Shown piece by piece: positions 15,024 to 23,133 of a stretch of DNA of 64,000 nucleotides. The notes beneath the pieces are model-generated. The model searched no databases. It was not told the DNA's origin and saw only the letters and a program-made list of their open reading frames with translations. The stretch lies in assembly GCF_000024945.1 (NCBI RefSeq), contig NC_013520.1, positions 482,001 through 546,000 on the forward strand, in the 5' to 3' direction. Each line of letters begins with the position of its first letter. Position 1 is the first letter of the stretch. The position numbers and the translations under genes are program-made. Source of the stretch: Veillonella parvula DSM 2008. Lineage in GTDB: Bacteria > Bacillota > Negativicutes > Veillonellales > Veillonellaceae.

Positions 15024-15968
15024 ATGAGAACTCTCAATAAAAAGATGATGACATTGGCTTGTGCTACCTGTTTAACTGTGGGTATGGGGGCAGTGGCATG
15101 TGCTGATACGGTTGATTTAGGTTATGGTATGTACGGCAGTACCTCCCCAACTGTGAAAGCTGTAGAAGTTATGCACATTTCTACTGATGCAAGATTGCGT
15201 AATCAAGAACAAGATAAATTTCTCAAAGTAGCAAATAAATCTGCTGTTGATACTATTAATAATGTTGTGAAAGCACAGACTGGTGTAGCTGTTGAACCAG
15301 TGAAGGGGGATTTTCTTGATGGTTACTCCTTCTATCAATTGCAAGGTACTGATAAACAAGGTCATCATACAGGTAGTTTAATTGTTATTAACTATTCTAA
15401 AAATGCTATTGATCAAGTTATAGGTATGAATAAAACTATTTTAGAGAAGGGATCAGATGCGGAAAAGGCTGCATTAAAGCACTCCATCTCTAAACATGTG
15501 GAATCTTACTCTAAAGAAACGGCTCAACAACAATTACAAGGCTTAAAAAGCAACACGGTTGAAGGTGCTAAGTTATCAAAAGATTTGAAGACGATAAATG
15601 ATAAAATACCTGCTCAAATTATGGGTGCTGTTGATAAAATGCTTGCTACAGATAAGAAAACATCTACAAAGGATAAACAAGAGTTCATTTCCTATGTAGA
15701 GTTTATGACGAAACAATTGCGTGTCGATGCAACTCATGTAGCGTATAAACCTGTTCAAACGCGCTATGGTACGGCTGTGACTGGTGATTTGCGAGGTGGT
15801 CTTAGCTATGATGGCTTTAGAAACACTTACTCCTTAATTGGATATGCTGTTCCTACAGATAAGGGTGTATCTTTACAGCTTTTAATGTCTGACGACTCTA
15901 GTCATGATTATTGGACTAATGAATTGAATCATATGTATCAAACACAATCTCTCAAGGGAGGTAAATAA
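15024..15968 (+). CDS. Secreted protein of unknown function (paralogue of the next gene)
   Basis: This 314-residue protein has a signal peptide (about 1-27, ending AVACA) and is exported. No known domain is recognised. The mature part is mostly helical in appearance, with a Lys/Gln-rich middle (AQQQLQGLKSNTVEGAKLSKDL), and the segment SFYQLQGTDKQG also appears in the downstream protein as DVYQLQGADKTG. I therefore infer that both belong to one small family, perhaps duplicated. The start is the ATG at 15024 after GGTGAGG; a GTG twelve bases earlier is in frame but has no site of its own. The downstream gene begins one base after its stop, so they form an operon. Confidence 0.7.
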   Translation: MRTLNKKMMTLACATCLTVGMGAVACADTVDLGYGMYGSTSPTVKAVEVMHISTDARLRNQEQDKFLKVANKSAVDTINNVVKAQTGVAVEPVKGDFLDGYSFYQLQGTDKQGHHTGSLIVINYSKNAIDQVIGMNKTILEKGSDAEKAALKHSISKHVESYSKETAQQQLQGLKSNTVEGAKLSKDLKTINDKIPAQIMGAVDKMLATDKKTSTKDKQEFISYVEFMTKQLRVDATHVAYKPVQTRYGTAVTGDLRGGLSYDGFRNTYSLIGYAVPTDKGVSLQLLMSDDSSHDYWTNELNHMYQTQSLKGGK

Positions 15969-15969
15969 T

Positions 15970-16749
15970 ATGAAATCTTTGAAAGTATTGGCTTGTACTG
16001 CATGCTTATTAGGAACTGTATCAAGTATTAGTTTTGCCAAGGATGTACAAACTATTGGGGGCTCTATGGTAGTACCTAATAATGTAAATATTGTTTCTGC
16101 GTCTAAAACAAATACTCGTGATTTTGTAGAGAAACAAATGCAACAGAATCCTTCAAAATCTACGATGACCAATATGATGGCTAAAGAATTTTTCCAAAAT
16201 TTTGGTACTAATTTTGATGTATACCAATTACAAGGGGCAGATAAAACTGGTCAAAAAGATGCATTCGTAGTAGCTGTAGATGTTAAACAAATAGCGCAAC
16301 AAGTGGCTAAAGAAAAGGCTAATGACCCTATGTTTATAGCTGCTATGACCGCTCTTGATAAAGGTCAAATTGATCCTGTAACAGAGCAACTTTTATTAGG
16401 AACAATAAATAAACAGATTCCTACTAGCACAACAGTAGTTCCTTTGAATGGACCTATTAATGTGTCTAGTCGTGATCCCCAAAAAGCAACGATTATGCCT
16501 AAGACACTTAGAACTCTAACCGTAGAAAATGCAGAACAAGTACATCCGGTGGCTGGCACAAAATATCAAACGTATGCTGCAAGCTCTCGCTTGTTATATG
16601 CAGATGGAAATGTACAAACTCCACTCTATGCAAATGCTGCATTTGTGTTGAAGCCAGGAAAACCGGTGTTGTATGTAGGTATAACAACTGATGTACAACG
16701 TGATTATTTCAAACCAATATTTGATAATGCATTTAAATCAATTAAATAA
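15970..16749 (+). CDS. Secreted protein of unknown function (paralogue of the previous gene)
   Basis: This 259-residue protein has a signal peptide (about 1-23, ending SISFA). The mature region shares the YQLQGxDKxG motif, and the following AFVVAVDVKQIAQQV hydrophobic strand/helix pattern, with the upstream protein. The C-terminal part (ASSRLLYADGNVQTPLYANAAFVLKPGKPVLYVGITT) looks beta-rich and matches the end of the partner (RNTYSLIGYAVPTDKGVSLQL) in layout. No enzymatic motif is seen. The one-base spacing and CAAGGGAGG site show co-translation with the gene before it. The two products may act together at the cell surface or in the periplasm. Confidence 0.68.
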   Translation: MKSLKVLACTACLLGTVSSISFAKDVQTIGGSMVVPNNVNIVSASKTNTRDFVEKQMQQNPSKSTMTNMMAKEFFQNFGTNFDVYQLQGADKTGQKDAFVVAVDVKQIAQQVAKEKANDPMFIAAMTALDKGQIDPVTEQLLLGTINKQIPTSTTVVPLNGPINVSSRDPQKATIMPKTLRTLTVENAEQVHPVAGTKYQTYAASSRLLYADGNVQTPLYANAAFVLKPGKPVLYVGITTDVQRDYFKPIFDNAFKSIK

Positions 16750-16881
16750 TAGGTTATATACGTATTTTTATGTAATATGTGATATATTGAGGTAAGTCAT
16801 ATATATCGAGGAAATAAAATGAGTTTTGCGCCTTAAACATAGTCATATTAATTTATATTTATTTATAAAAGGAGAATTATC

Positions 16882-17253
16882 ATGAAAACAATTTTCACAG
16901 AAAAAGCACCAGCAGCAGTAGGTCCTTACTCTCAAGCTAAAGTAGTAGGCGGTTTGTTATTCGCTTCTGGTCAAATTCCACTCAATCCTGCAACTGGTTC
17001 TATTGTTGATGGTGGCATCGTAGAGCAAACTGAACAAGTATGTAAAAACATTGATGCTGTATTGGCTGAAGCAGGTTCAGACTTCTCCGAAGTTATTAAA
17101 ACAACTTGCTTCTTGGCTGATATCGCTGACTTCAAAGCATTCAACGAAGTGTATGCTAAATATTTCACTTCTAAACCAGCTCGTTCTTGCGTAGCCGTAA
17201 AAGACCTTCCATTAGGTGCTTTGGTGGAAGTGGAAATTATTGCGGAAGTATAA
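16882..17253 (+). CDS. ridA: RidA family reactive enamine/imine deaminase
   Basis: This 123-residue RidA/YjgF protein hydrolyses reactive 2-aminoacrylate-type enamines made by PLP enzymes. Family marks are GPYSQA, FASGQIPLNP, TTCFLADIADF, the catalytic Arg in KPARSC, and EVEIIAEV at the end. It is followed immediately by an L-cysteine desulfidase-like gene, whose reaction would create 2-aminoacrylate. That gives a clear functional link: one enzyme makes the toxic intermediate and the other clears it. The ribosome-binding site is AAAGGAG. The strongly biased codons suggest good expression. Confidence 0.95.
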   Translation: MKTIFTEKAPAAVGPYSQAKVVGGLLFASGQIPLNPATGSIVDGGIVEQTEQVCKNIDAVLAEAGSDFSEVIKTTCFLADIADFKAFNEVYAKYFTSKPARSCVAVKDLPLGALVEVEIIAEV

Positions 17254-17254
17254 G

Positions 17255-18502
17255 ATGAATTATATTTCTTTGTTACAGTCAGAGATGCGTCCTGCCTTCG
17301 GTTGTACTGAGCCAATTGCATTGGCTTATGCGGCTGCGAAGGCAGTCTCTGTTTTAGATGAATTTCCTAACCGCATTCACGCAAGATGCAGCGCGAATAT
17401 TATTAAAAATGTAAAATCTGTAGTCATTCCAAATTCTGGGGGGCGAAAAGGACTAACGGCGGCCGCTACACTGGGTGCTATTGTAGGTCATCCAGAGCGT
17501 GAACTTGAGGTGTTGGAATCTGCTACAGACGAAGATCGCAAATGGCTTGGTACATTGCTTGATGCTAACTTCTGTACCGTTTCACTTGCTGAAGGCGTAG
17601 ATAATCTATATATAGAAATCACTGCAGAAACAGATGAACATACAGCGGTTGTTCGCATTGAAAATGACCATACGAATGTAACCTATGTATCAGTAGATGG
17701 CGAGATTGTCTCTGAAACAGTCAATGAAATCAAGAAAGCGGCTAAAACAGAATATGCCATGACCTTCGATAGCATTTACGAATTTGCTTTAACAGGTGAT
17801 ATTTCTGGTATCCTACCTCAAATTAAACAGCAAGTTGAGTATAATACTGCAATTTCTAAGGAAGGTCTATCCAATGATTATGGATCTAATATTGGACAAT
17901 TGTTATTGTTAGATGAAGAAAATCCATCTCTCGAAACGAAATGTAAGGCTCGTGCCGCAGCTGGCTCTGATGCGCGTATGAGTGGTTGTCCATTGCCTGT
18001 CGTTATCTGCTCTGGCTCTGGTAATCAAGGTTTAACCGTGTCTGTACCAATCATTACGACTGCCGAGGAACTTGGTAAAAGTGAAGATGAATTGTATCGC
18101 GCTCTCGTCTTTGCTAACTTGCTAACTCTTTACGTTAAATCTGGTATTGGTAAATTGTCTGCATACTGTGGCGTTGTATCTGCCGGTGTGGTAAGCGTAG
18201 CAGGCATAGCCTTTTTGAAAGGTGATAGTAAAGATATCATTGAGAATACCCTTGTAAATGGTCTTGCAAGTCTATCTGGTATCGTATGTGATGGTGCGAA
18301 ACCATCCTGTGCAGGTAAAATTGCAATTTCCCTTGATGGCGCCTTTATGGGATATAAACAAGCTCGCCTTGACAAAAACTACCAAAAAGGCGATGGCCTT
18401 GTAGCATACTCCGTTGATGAAACTATCCGCAGTATTGGTGCTGTGGCACAAGGTATGAAAGAAACGGACGTAGTTATATTGAATGAAATGCTAAAACACT
18501 AA
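17255..18502 (+). CDS. L-cysteine desulfidase-like protein (CyuA/UPF0597 family)
   Basis: This 415-residue protein belongs to the family of oxygen-sensitive iron-sulfur L-cysteine desulfidases, related to the serine dehydratase alpha domain. They convert cysteine to pyruvate, ammonia and sulfide. Candidate cluster ligands are the Cys of FGCTEP and those of SGCPLPVVICSGSGNQG and CDGAKPSCAGK, which match the family pattern. The ATG at 17255 starts one base after the ridA stop; a longer frame begins inside ridA but has no ribosome-binding site. The pairing with ridA supports a 2-aminoacrylate-producing lyase. A large complex hairpin terminator follows. Confidence 0.85.
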   Translation: MNYISLLQSEMRPAFGCTEPIALAYAAAKAVSVLDEFPNRIHARCSANIIKNVKSVVIPNSGGRKGLTAAATLGAIVGHPERELEVLESATDEDRKWLGTLLDANFCTVSLAEGVDNLYIEITAETDEHTAVVRIENDHTNVTYVSVDGEIVSETVNEIKKAAKTEYAMTFDSIYEFALTGDISGILPQIKQQVEYNTAISKEGLSNDYGSNIGQLLLLDEENPSLETKCKARAAAGSDARMSGCPLPVVICSGSGNQGLTVSVPIITTAEELGKSEDELYRALVFANLLTLYVKSGIGKLSAYCGVVSAGVVSVAGIAFLKGDSKDIIENTLVNGLASLSGIVCDGAKPSCAGKIAISLDGAFMGYKQARLDKNYQKGDGLVAYSVDETIRSIGAVAQGMKETDVVILNEMLKH

Positions 18503-18530
18503 ACTGCAAGTGACGTGGTTAGCTGAATAT

Positions 18531-18614
18531 AAAAAGAACCCTTCGTTGGTCTGTACCTTCAAAAATTGTGTCCAATTTTTGGGGTACAGTTCACGTGAAG
18601 GGTTCTTTTTTTGT
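18531..18614. terminator. Large three-tier bidirectional terminator, possibly built from insertion-sequence ends
   Basis: The outer stem is AAAAAGAACCCTTC/GAAGGGTTCTTTTT (14 bp), the middle stem CTGTACC/GGTACAG and the inner stem AAAAATTG/CAATTTTT. A T-run follows on the plus strand and another on the minus. It lies between convergent genes. Read on the minus strand, the inner part begins TGAACTGTACCCCAAAAATT, which resembles the terminal repeats of IS3-family elements, as if two IS ends had fused. That resemblance is from memory and unverified. Confidence 0.85.
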
Positions 18615-19802
18615 TTATTGTAATTTTTTAGGATCTTTAAGTATCAATGAAGCCCCAAGACCCACTACTAGGAATGGTACGAGTGTCATCATAGCGGCAG
18701 GTAAAGAATAGGTATCCGCAAGGTTACCTACTACAGGTGCGATGATACCGCCGATAGTTTGGCTCACCCCGAGGGTAATACCGGACGCAAAGCCGATGCT
18801 TTTAGCAAGGTAGGTTTGGCCTAGTACGATAACGGGGCTGTAGCTAAGAGCTTTAGCAGCGCCAATCATGAGTAGTAACATATAGGCTATAGGCATCATG
18901 ATAACAGGGGAGAAGGTAGGCACTTCTGTTAATAGGAACATAGCTGGCAACCAAATCAATAGGGATAGTCTAATGATTTTGATGGGACCATATTTGTCAC
19001 CTAATAGACCGCCAATATATGTCATGAAGATACCGATACTAAAGAATATGGTTAATGCAAAGCTACCTTGCTCTGGGCTAGTGCCGAGTTCACGAGTCCA
19101 GAAGATAGGAATAAATGCATTGATAACGCGGAAGTTTACTGATTGGCTTAGGATGATAATAAACAAGATACCAAAGTATTTCCAGTAATTTTTTAGCGGC
19201 TTTGCCACTAGTGTAGGGTTTTCCATAGCTACCGCTTGGTCGATAGTGCGTGCTTGAGTGACTATGCGCGGCATGAGGACGAATAAAACTGTTGAGATGA
19301 TAAGACCCACTATGGTGAAAGCTGCCAGTCCATGAGGACCTACTGTATAGGCAATAGAGCCCGCAAAGAGTGGGCCGATGGCAAAACCAGAGCTACCACC
19401 GATGGCGAAGGTACCCATGGCTTTACCTTTTTTACCACCTCCGAGGCGATTCATGATTTTCGCTCCTTCAGGGTGGAAGATAGAGGAGCCTACACCAGCT
19501 AAGGTAGCACAAACAAGTAAGCTTTCATAGGAGGTTACAAAACCCATGGCACCTGTGCTACAAGCAGAGAGCAGAACACCTAAGGCGATGAGCCGTGGCT
19601 GATTGATCTTGTCAGAGACATAACCTAATAATGGCTGTAACAATGAAGATAATGCTGTATTGGCTAATATGAGAAAGCCTGCTTGCTCTAAACTAAGTCC
19701 ATAAGTGTAGATAAATAATGGCAAGAGGGCAGGTAATACACTTTGACAGGAGTCGTTAATCATATGACTCACCGTAATGAGATAAGGGTAATATTTTTTC
19801 AT
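18615..19802 (-). CDS. MFS transporter, fosmidomycin-resistance (Fsr)-like
   Basis: This 395-residue integral membrane protein has about twelve hydrophobic helices in two halves. The opening YLITVSHMINDSCQSVLPALLPLF, the LGYVSDKINQPR loop and SSIFHPEGAKIMNRL match the Fsr branch of drug and sugar-phosphate antiporters. It likely exports an amphiphilic or phosphonate-like compound with proton exchange; the actual substrate is unknown. It is a single-gene minus-strand unit, downstream of tRNA-Ser and tadA in the same direction, and ends at the large bidirectional terminator. The ATG has GGGACC just upstream, a modest ribosome-binding site. Confidence 0.82.
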   Translation of the reverse strand: MKKYYPYLITVSHMINDSCQSVLPALLPLFIYTYGLSLEQAGFLILANTALSSLLQPLLGYVSDKINQPRLIALGVLLSACSTGAMGFVTSYESLLVCATLAGVGSSIFHPEGAKIMNRLGGGKKGKAMGTFAIGGSSGFAIGPLFAGSIAYTVGPHGLAAFTIVGLIISTVLFVLMPRIVTQARTIDQAVAMENPTLVAKPLKNYWKYFGILFIIILSQSVNFRVINAFIPIFWTRELGTSPEQGSFALTIFFSIGIFMTYIGGLLGDKYGPIKIIRLSLLIWLPAMFLLTEVPTFSPVIMMPIAYMLLLMIGAAKALSYSPVIVLGQTYLAKSIGFASGITLGVSQTIGGIIAPVVGNLADTYSLPAAMMTLVPFLVVGLGASLILKDPKKLQ

Positions 19803-19860
19803 AGTAGTGGTCCCTTCGCAAAAAAGCGCTAACCATGGTTAGCGCTTTATATATTTTATA

Positions 19861-19951
19861 TGGCAGAGGAGGAGGGATTTGAACCCCCGCGCCGGTTGCC
19901 CGACCTACCGCATTTCGAGTGCGGACCCTTCAGCCTCTTGGGTACTCCTCC
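19861..19951 (-). tRNA. tRNA-Ser (anticodon CGA)
   Basis: On the minus strand the 5' acceptor GGAGGAG pairs with CTCCTCT before G and an encoded CCA. The anticodon stem CCGCA/TGCGG encloses the loop CTCGAAA (anticodon CGA). A long variable arm (GTCGGGCAACCGGC) and the T-loop TTCAAAT are typical of tRNA-Ser. The first 44 nt are also read as the end of tadA, plus its stop codon. Confidence 0.95.
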
Positions 19952-20450
19952 GTGTTTTACGGCGCTCTTTAAAAAAGTCTTTCATGATTTGACTACATTC
20001 ATCACCAAGGACCCCCGATGCTAATTCGGGTTCATGATTTAAACCAGGGTGAGAGAGTACATTGAAAAGAGACTCTACAGCGCCTCCTTTGTAATCACTT
20101 GCACCATATACAACACGGTCAATACGACTGTTGATGATGGCTCCAGCGCACATCGGACACGGCTCTATCGTAACATACAGGGTACAACCAGTCAACCGCC
20201 AGCGCTTGAGTACATCGCATGCTTCGCGGATGACGAGCACCTCTGCATGAGCCGTTGCATCGTGATCTAATTCGCGGCGATTATGGTGGCGTGAAATGAT
20301 TGTATTGTTTTGAACTAAAATGGCGCCGATAGGAATTTCTCCTAGAGCATAAGCTTTGTGGGCCTCCTCTAGGGCAAAACCCATAAAATATTCATCACGG
20401 CTACGCTCATCCATATTTTTAATCTCTATAGGTGTAATGTTCTTTGTCAT
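19905..20450 (-). CDS. tadA: tRNA-specific adenosine deaminase TadA
   Basis: This protein of about 181 residues converts the wobble adenosine of tRNA-Arg(ACG) to inosine. It has the zinc/catalytic motifs HAE (TAHAEVLVIREA) and PCPMCAGAI. The second ATG (20450) is preferred: it lies seven bases after AGAGG, whereas the first ATG is only one base after it. Remarkably, its 3' end runs into the tRNA-Ser gene on the same strand. The last 15 codons and the TAG stop lie inside the tRNA, the stop being just after the anticodon stem. These C-terminal residues (RSTQEAEGSALEMR) go beyond the usual family length and are probably dispensable. A transcript covering both must be cut to free the tRNA. Confidence 0.93.
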   Translation of the reverse strand: MTKNITPIEIKNMDERSRDEYFMGFALEEAHKAYALGEIPIGAILVQNNTIISRHHNRRELDHDATAHAEVLVIREACDVLKRWRLTGCTLYVTIEPCPMCAGAIINSRIDRVVYGASDYKGGAVESLFNVLSHPGLNHEPELASGVLGDECSQIMKDFFKERRKTRRSTQEAEGSALEMR

Positions 20451-20533
20451 TCTCATACCTCTTAATGTATAATATCTTACATAAAGTCTATCATAGTGTG
20501 CGAAGTTATGCGAATAGATTGTGTGAGGGTATT

Positions 20534-21160
20534 ATGGATATTATTTGGTATATATTTGATATGATTGGCACTATTGCCTTTGCTATCTCCGGAGCACTTG
20601 TTGGGGTGGCGCGGAGAATGGATATATTTGGTATGGCTGTATTGGCACTGGCTACGGCAATCGGTGGTGGAATTGTGCGTGATGTTCTCTTGGGGTATTT
20701 TCCGCCGAATTCGTTACGCAATATTGTATATGTAACTGTGGTTATTTCCGTAACAATTATCGTATTTATTATCTATAACAGCCGTTATCGCAAGCATGCT
20801 ATGGGCCCTCGTAGCCGAGCAAGCTATTTATTAGCCGACGCTGTGGGGCTAGCATCGTTTACAGTAACTGGAGCATCTGCAGGGTTTAAACTATATCCTG
20901 AGCTGCCAATTTTCATTGTTTTATTAGGAACTATTACTGCCGTTGGAGGTGGTATTATCCGAGATATGCTGGCTCAACGGATTCCGTCTGTTTTGAAAGA
21001 AGATGTGTATGCTCTACCTAGTGTTATTGGGGGCATCGTTTATTACTTAATGGTTATTTCTAACTGGGTTGGAGAGGCTGTATATGGTGCGTTTACCGTT
21101 GTACTAGTTATCCGTTTACTAGCTATTAAATATAATTGGAGCTTACCCAAAGTGCGCTAA
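20534..21160 (+). CDS. UPF0126/TRIC-like membrane protein
   Basis: This 208-residue integral membrane protein consists of two UPF0126 repeats of about three helices each. The Gly-rich signature ATAIGGGIVRDVLLG in the first half is matched by GTITAVGGGIIRDMLA in the second. Members resemble trimeric intracellular cation channels, and some form K+ channels; the physiological role here is unknown. The start at 20534 is chosen because GAGGG stands five bases upstream; the longer open frame would begin 90 bp earlier and overlap the tadA start. It is divergent from tadA. Confidence 0.85.
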   Translation: MDIIWYIFDMIGTIAFAISGALVGVARRMDIFGMAVLALATAIGGGIVRDVLLGYFPPNSLRNIVYVTVVISVTIIVFIIYNSRYRKHAMGPRSRASYLLADAVGLASFTVTGASAGFKLYPELPIFIVLLGTITAVGGGIIRDMLAQRIPSVLKEDVYALPSVIGGIVYYLMVISNWVGEAVYGAFTVVLVIRLLAIKYNWSLPKVR

Positions 21161-21177
21161 AGCTAAAGGCACTGCAT

Positions 21178-21205
21178 TTGAGAAATAACAGGTAAATGAT
21201 ATAAT
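21178..21205 (+). promoter_or_regulatory. Promoter of the DUF4127 gene
   Basis: TTGAGA (21178-21183), a 16-bp spacer and TATAAT (21200-21205), with an extended TG (TGATATAAT). A leader of about 95 nt follows, containing a CGAGT/ACTCG mini-hairpin (21268-21284) just before the ribosome-binding site. Confidence 0.65.
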
Positions 21206-21308
21206 TATACTATTAAGTATTTCATAAAAGTGTCAGAAAAAAAGAGTATTATATAAGAGTTAATTTTCGAGTCGAGAGTACTCGTGTACACAGAAGGAGA
21301 TTTGCTTT

Positions 21309-23123
21309 ATGACAAATAAATGGTTGAAAGTAGCATTAATGGTTACAGCCATTGCTACAGGTACATCCATCAAAATTGATGCAGAAACCGTATTATATGT
21401 ACCTCAAGATGATCGTCCTGTAAGTTTGCAATATACAGTCGATACAGCTCGTGAGGCGGGTATGACTGTGTTGACACCACCTCAACACTTGATTTCTGGT
21501 AAGACGTACCAAGGTCAAGCTGATCAAATTATGGCTTGGGTAGAGCAAAATGCAGGTCGTGCTGATGTTATGGTATTAAGTACAGATACTCTTATTTATG
21601 GAGGTCTTGTAGATTCTCGTAAACATAATATTCCACTTAGCACATTGCAAAATCGCTTGAAACGTATTGAAGGTTTAAAAGCGCGTAATAAAAATGTACG
21701 CATCTATGGCTTTGGCACCGTAATGCGTTCCCCACGTGCGAGTGGTGGCGGTACTGAACCGGCCTACTATGCGGAATATGGCCCAACAATCTTTCAAATT
21801 GCTGCATTACAAGATAAATTAGATTCTGGCTCTTTAACGCAAGAAGAAACTCAAAAATTGATGAGCTTACAAGCCTCTGTTCCTGTGGAATACTTGCAAG
21901 ACTGGTTTGACCGCCGTCAAAAAAATATGAAAATCAACAAAGAGTTGATTGATGAAACTCGCAGTGGTGTATTCGACTACTTTGCATTAGGTCATGATGA
22001 TACATCTCAATTATCTCAATCCGCTCTAGAAGGTCGTTACCTCAACAAATATTCCAAGGATATTTCTGTTGAAAAATACGGTAGCTTTCCTGGTGCTGAC
22101 CAACTTGGTCTCTTGTTGATGGCGCGTTCCCGTACCGATGTGAGCACAGAAAAACCTACATTCTCCGTAATTTATCCACTCGGTGGCGGAGGTAAAACAT
22201 TGCCAGGTTACGAAGATCAAACGATTGATAAAACAATTGCTCAACACGTTGAGGCTGTAGGTGGCACGATGGTGACACAAGGTAAACCAACTGTATTATT
22301 GGCTGTTAATACACCTCTTACTACGAGTACAGGCGAGTCTGAAAACTTCGAAAACTTCCCAATGATCTCCAACTCTACAAATGCTTTCGTAGATCGCATT
22401 CAACAAGCTGTTGACTCTGGTGTGAACGTAAGCGTTGCAGATATTGCTTTCAATAATGGTGCAGATAATACATTGGTATCCGCTATGTATAAACGAGATT
22501 TGTTGTACAAAATCGGTGCGTATAATGGTTGGAATACAGCAAGTAACACAGTAGGTTACGCTATTGCTCAAGGATTATTGCTTAAATCTATGAGTCCAGA
22601 AGGTCATCGTGATATGTTGACGCAACAATATTTGGATAACTGGGCATATCAAGCAAATATTCGTAAAGATATTTATCGTATGCAAGATTCTATCAGAACA
22701 GACAATGTTCGTTACTCTGGTGAATTAAATGAACGTCTTGAAAGTTACTTAGGTGAACGCATTCAAGATTTCGCTGAAAAATACCTTAAAATCAATCCTC
22801 GTACAGTAAAAGCTACATTCCCATGGGGACGTCTATTTGAAACGGATATCACTGTTTATGACAAACCAGTGGTACCACTTGAAAAAGAATTACGCTTGAA
22901 ACGAGAAGCTGAAGCAAAAGCTAAGGCTGAAGCAGAAGCTAAGGCTAAGGCAGAAGCGGCTGCTAAAGCAAATGGTCAGGCTGTACCAGCACAAGCCGCA
23001 CAACCTGAAAAAGCTGCAACGCCTCAAACACCTACATCTACCCCTCCTGTAGTTAAACAACCAGCTACAGAGTCTCAAGGTCCACGTGTGGTACCGACAC
23101 CTGCAGTGGCACCTGGTCAATAG
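21309..23123 (+). CDS. DUF4127 family exported protein
   Basis: This 604-residue protein has an N-terminal signal peptide (about 1-25, ending IDAE) and then a DUF4127 domain. Its hallmark is VPQDDRPVSLQY near the start, with STDTLIYGGLVDSR and FGTVMRSPRAS following. The family has no established function. The conserved Asp/Arg and His-rich positions suggest an enzyme acting in the envelope. After about residue 525 comes a low-complexity tail: Ala/Lys/Glu repeats (EAKAKAEAEAKAKAEAAAK) followed by Pro/Ala/Thr/Gln-rich sequence to the end, perhaps a cell-wall-spanning stalk. The acyltransferase gene follows after 10 bp, so the two probably form an operon acting on the cell surface. Confidence 0.85.
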   Translation: MTNKWLKVALMVTAIATGTSIKIDAETVLYVPQDDRPVSLQYTVDTAREAGMTVLTPPQHLISGKTYQGQADQIMAWVEQNAGRADVMVLSTDTLIYGGLVDSRKHNIPLSTLQNRLKRIEGLKARNKNVRIYGFGTVMRSPRASGGGTEPAYYAEYGPTIFQIAALQDKLDSGSLTQEETQKLMSLQASVPVEYLQDWFDRRQKNMKINKELIDETRSGVFDYFALGHDDTSQLSQSALEGRYLNKYSKDISVEKYGSFPGADQLGLLLMARSRTDVSTEKPTFSVIYPLGGGGKTLPGYEDQTIDKTIAQHVEAVGGTMVTQGKPTVLLAVNTPLTTSTGESENFENFPMISNSTNAFVDRIQQAVDSGVNVSVADIAFNNGADNTLVSAMYKRDLLYKIGAYNGWNTASNTVGYAIAQGLLLKSMSPEGHRDMLTQQYLDNWAYQANIRKDIYRMQDSIRTDNVRYSGELNERLESYLGERIQDFAEKYLKINPRTVKATFPWGRLFETDITVYDKPVVPLEKELRLKREAEAKAKAEAEAKAKAEAAAKANGQAVPAQAAQPEKAATPQTPTSTPPVVKQPATESQGPRVVPTPAVAPGQ

Positions 23124-23133
23124 TGAATAGGCA

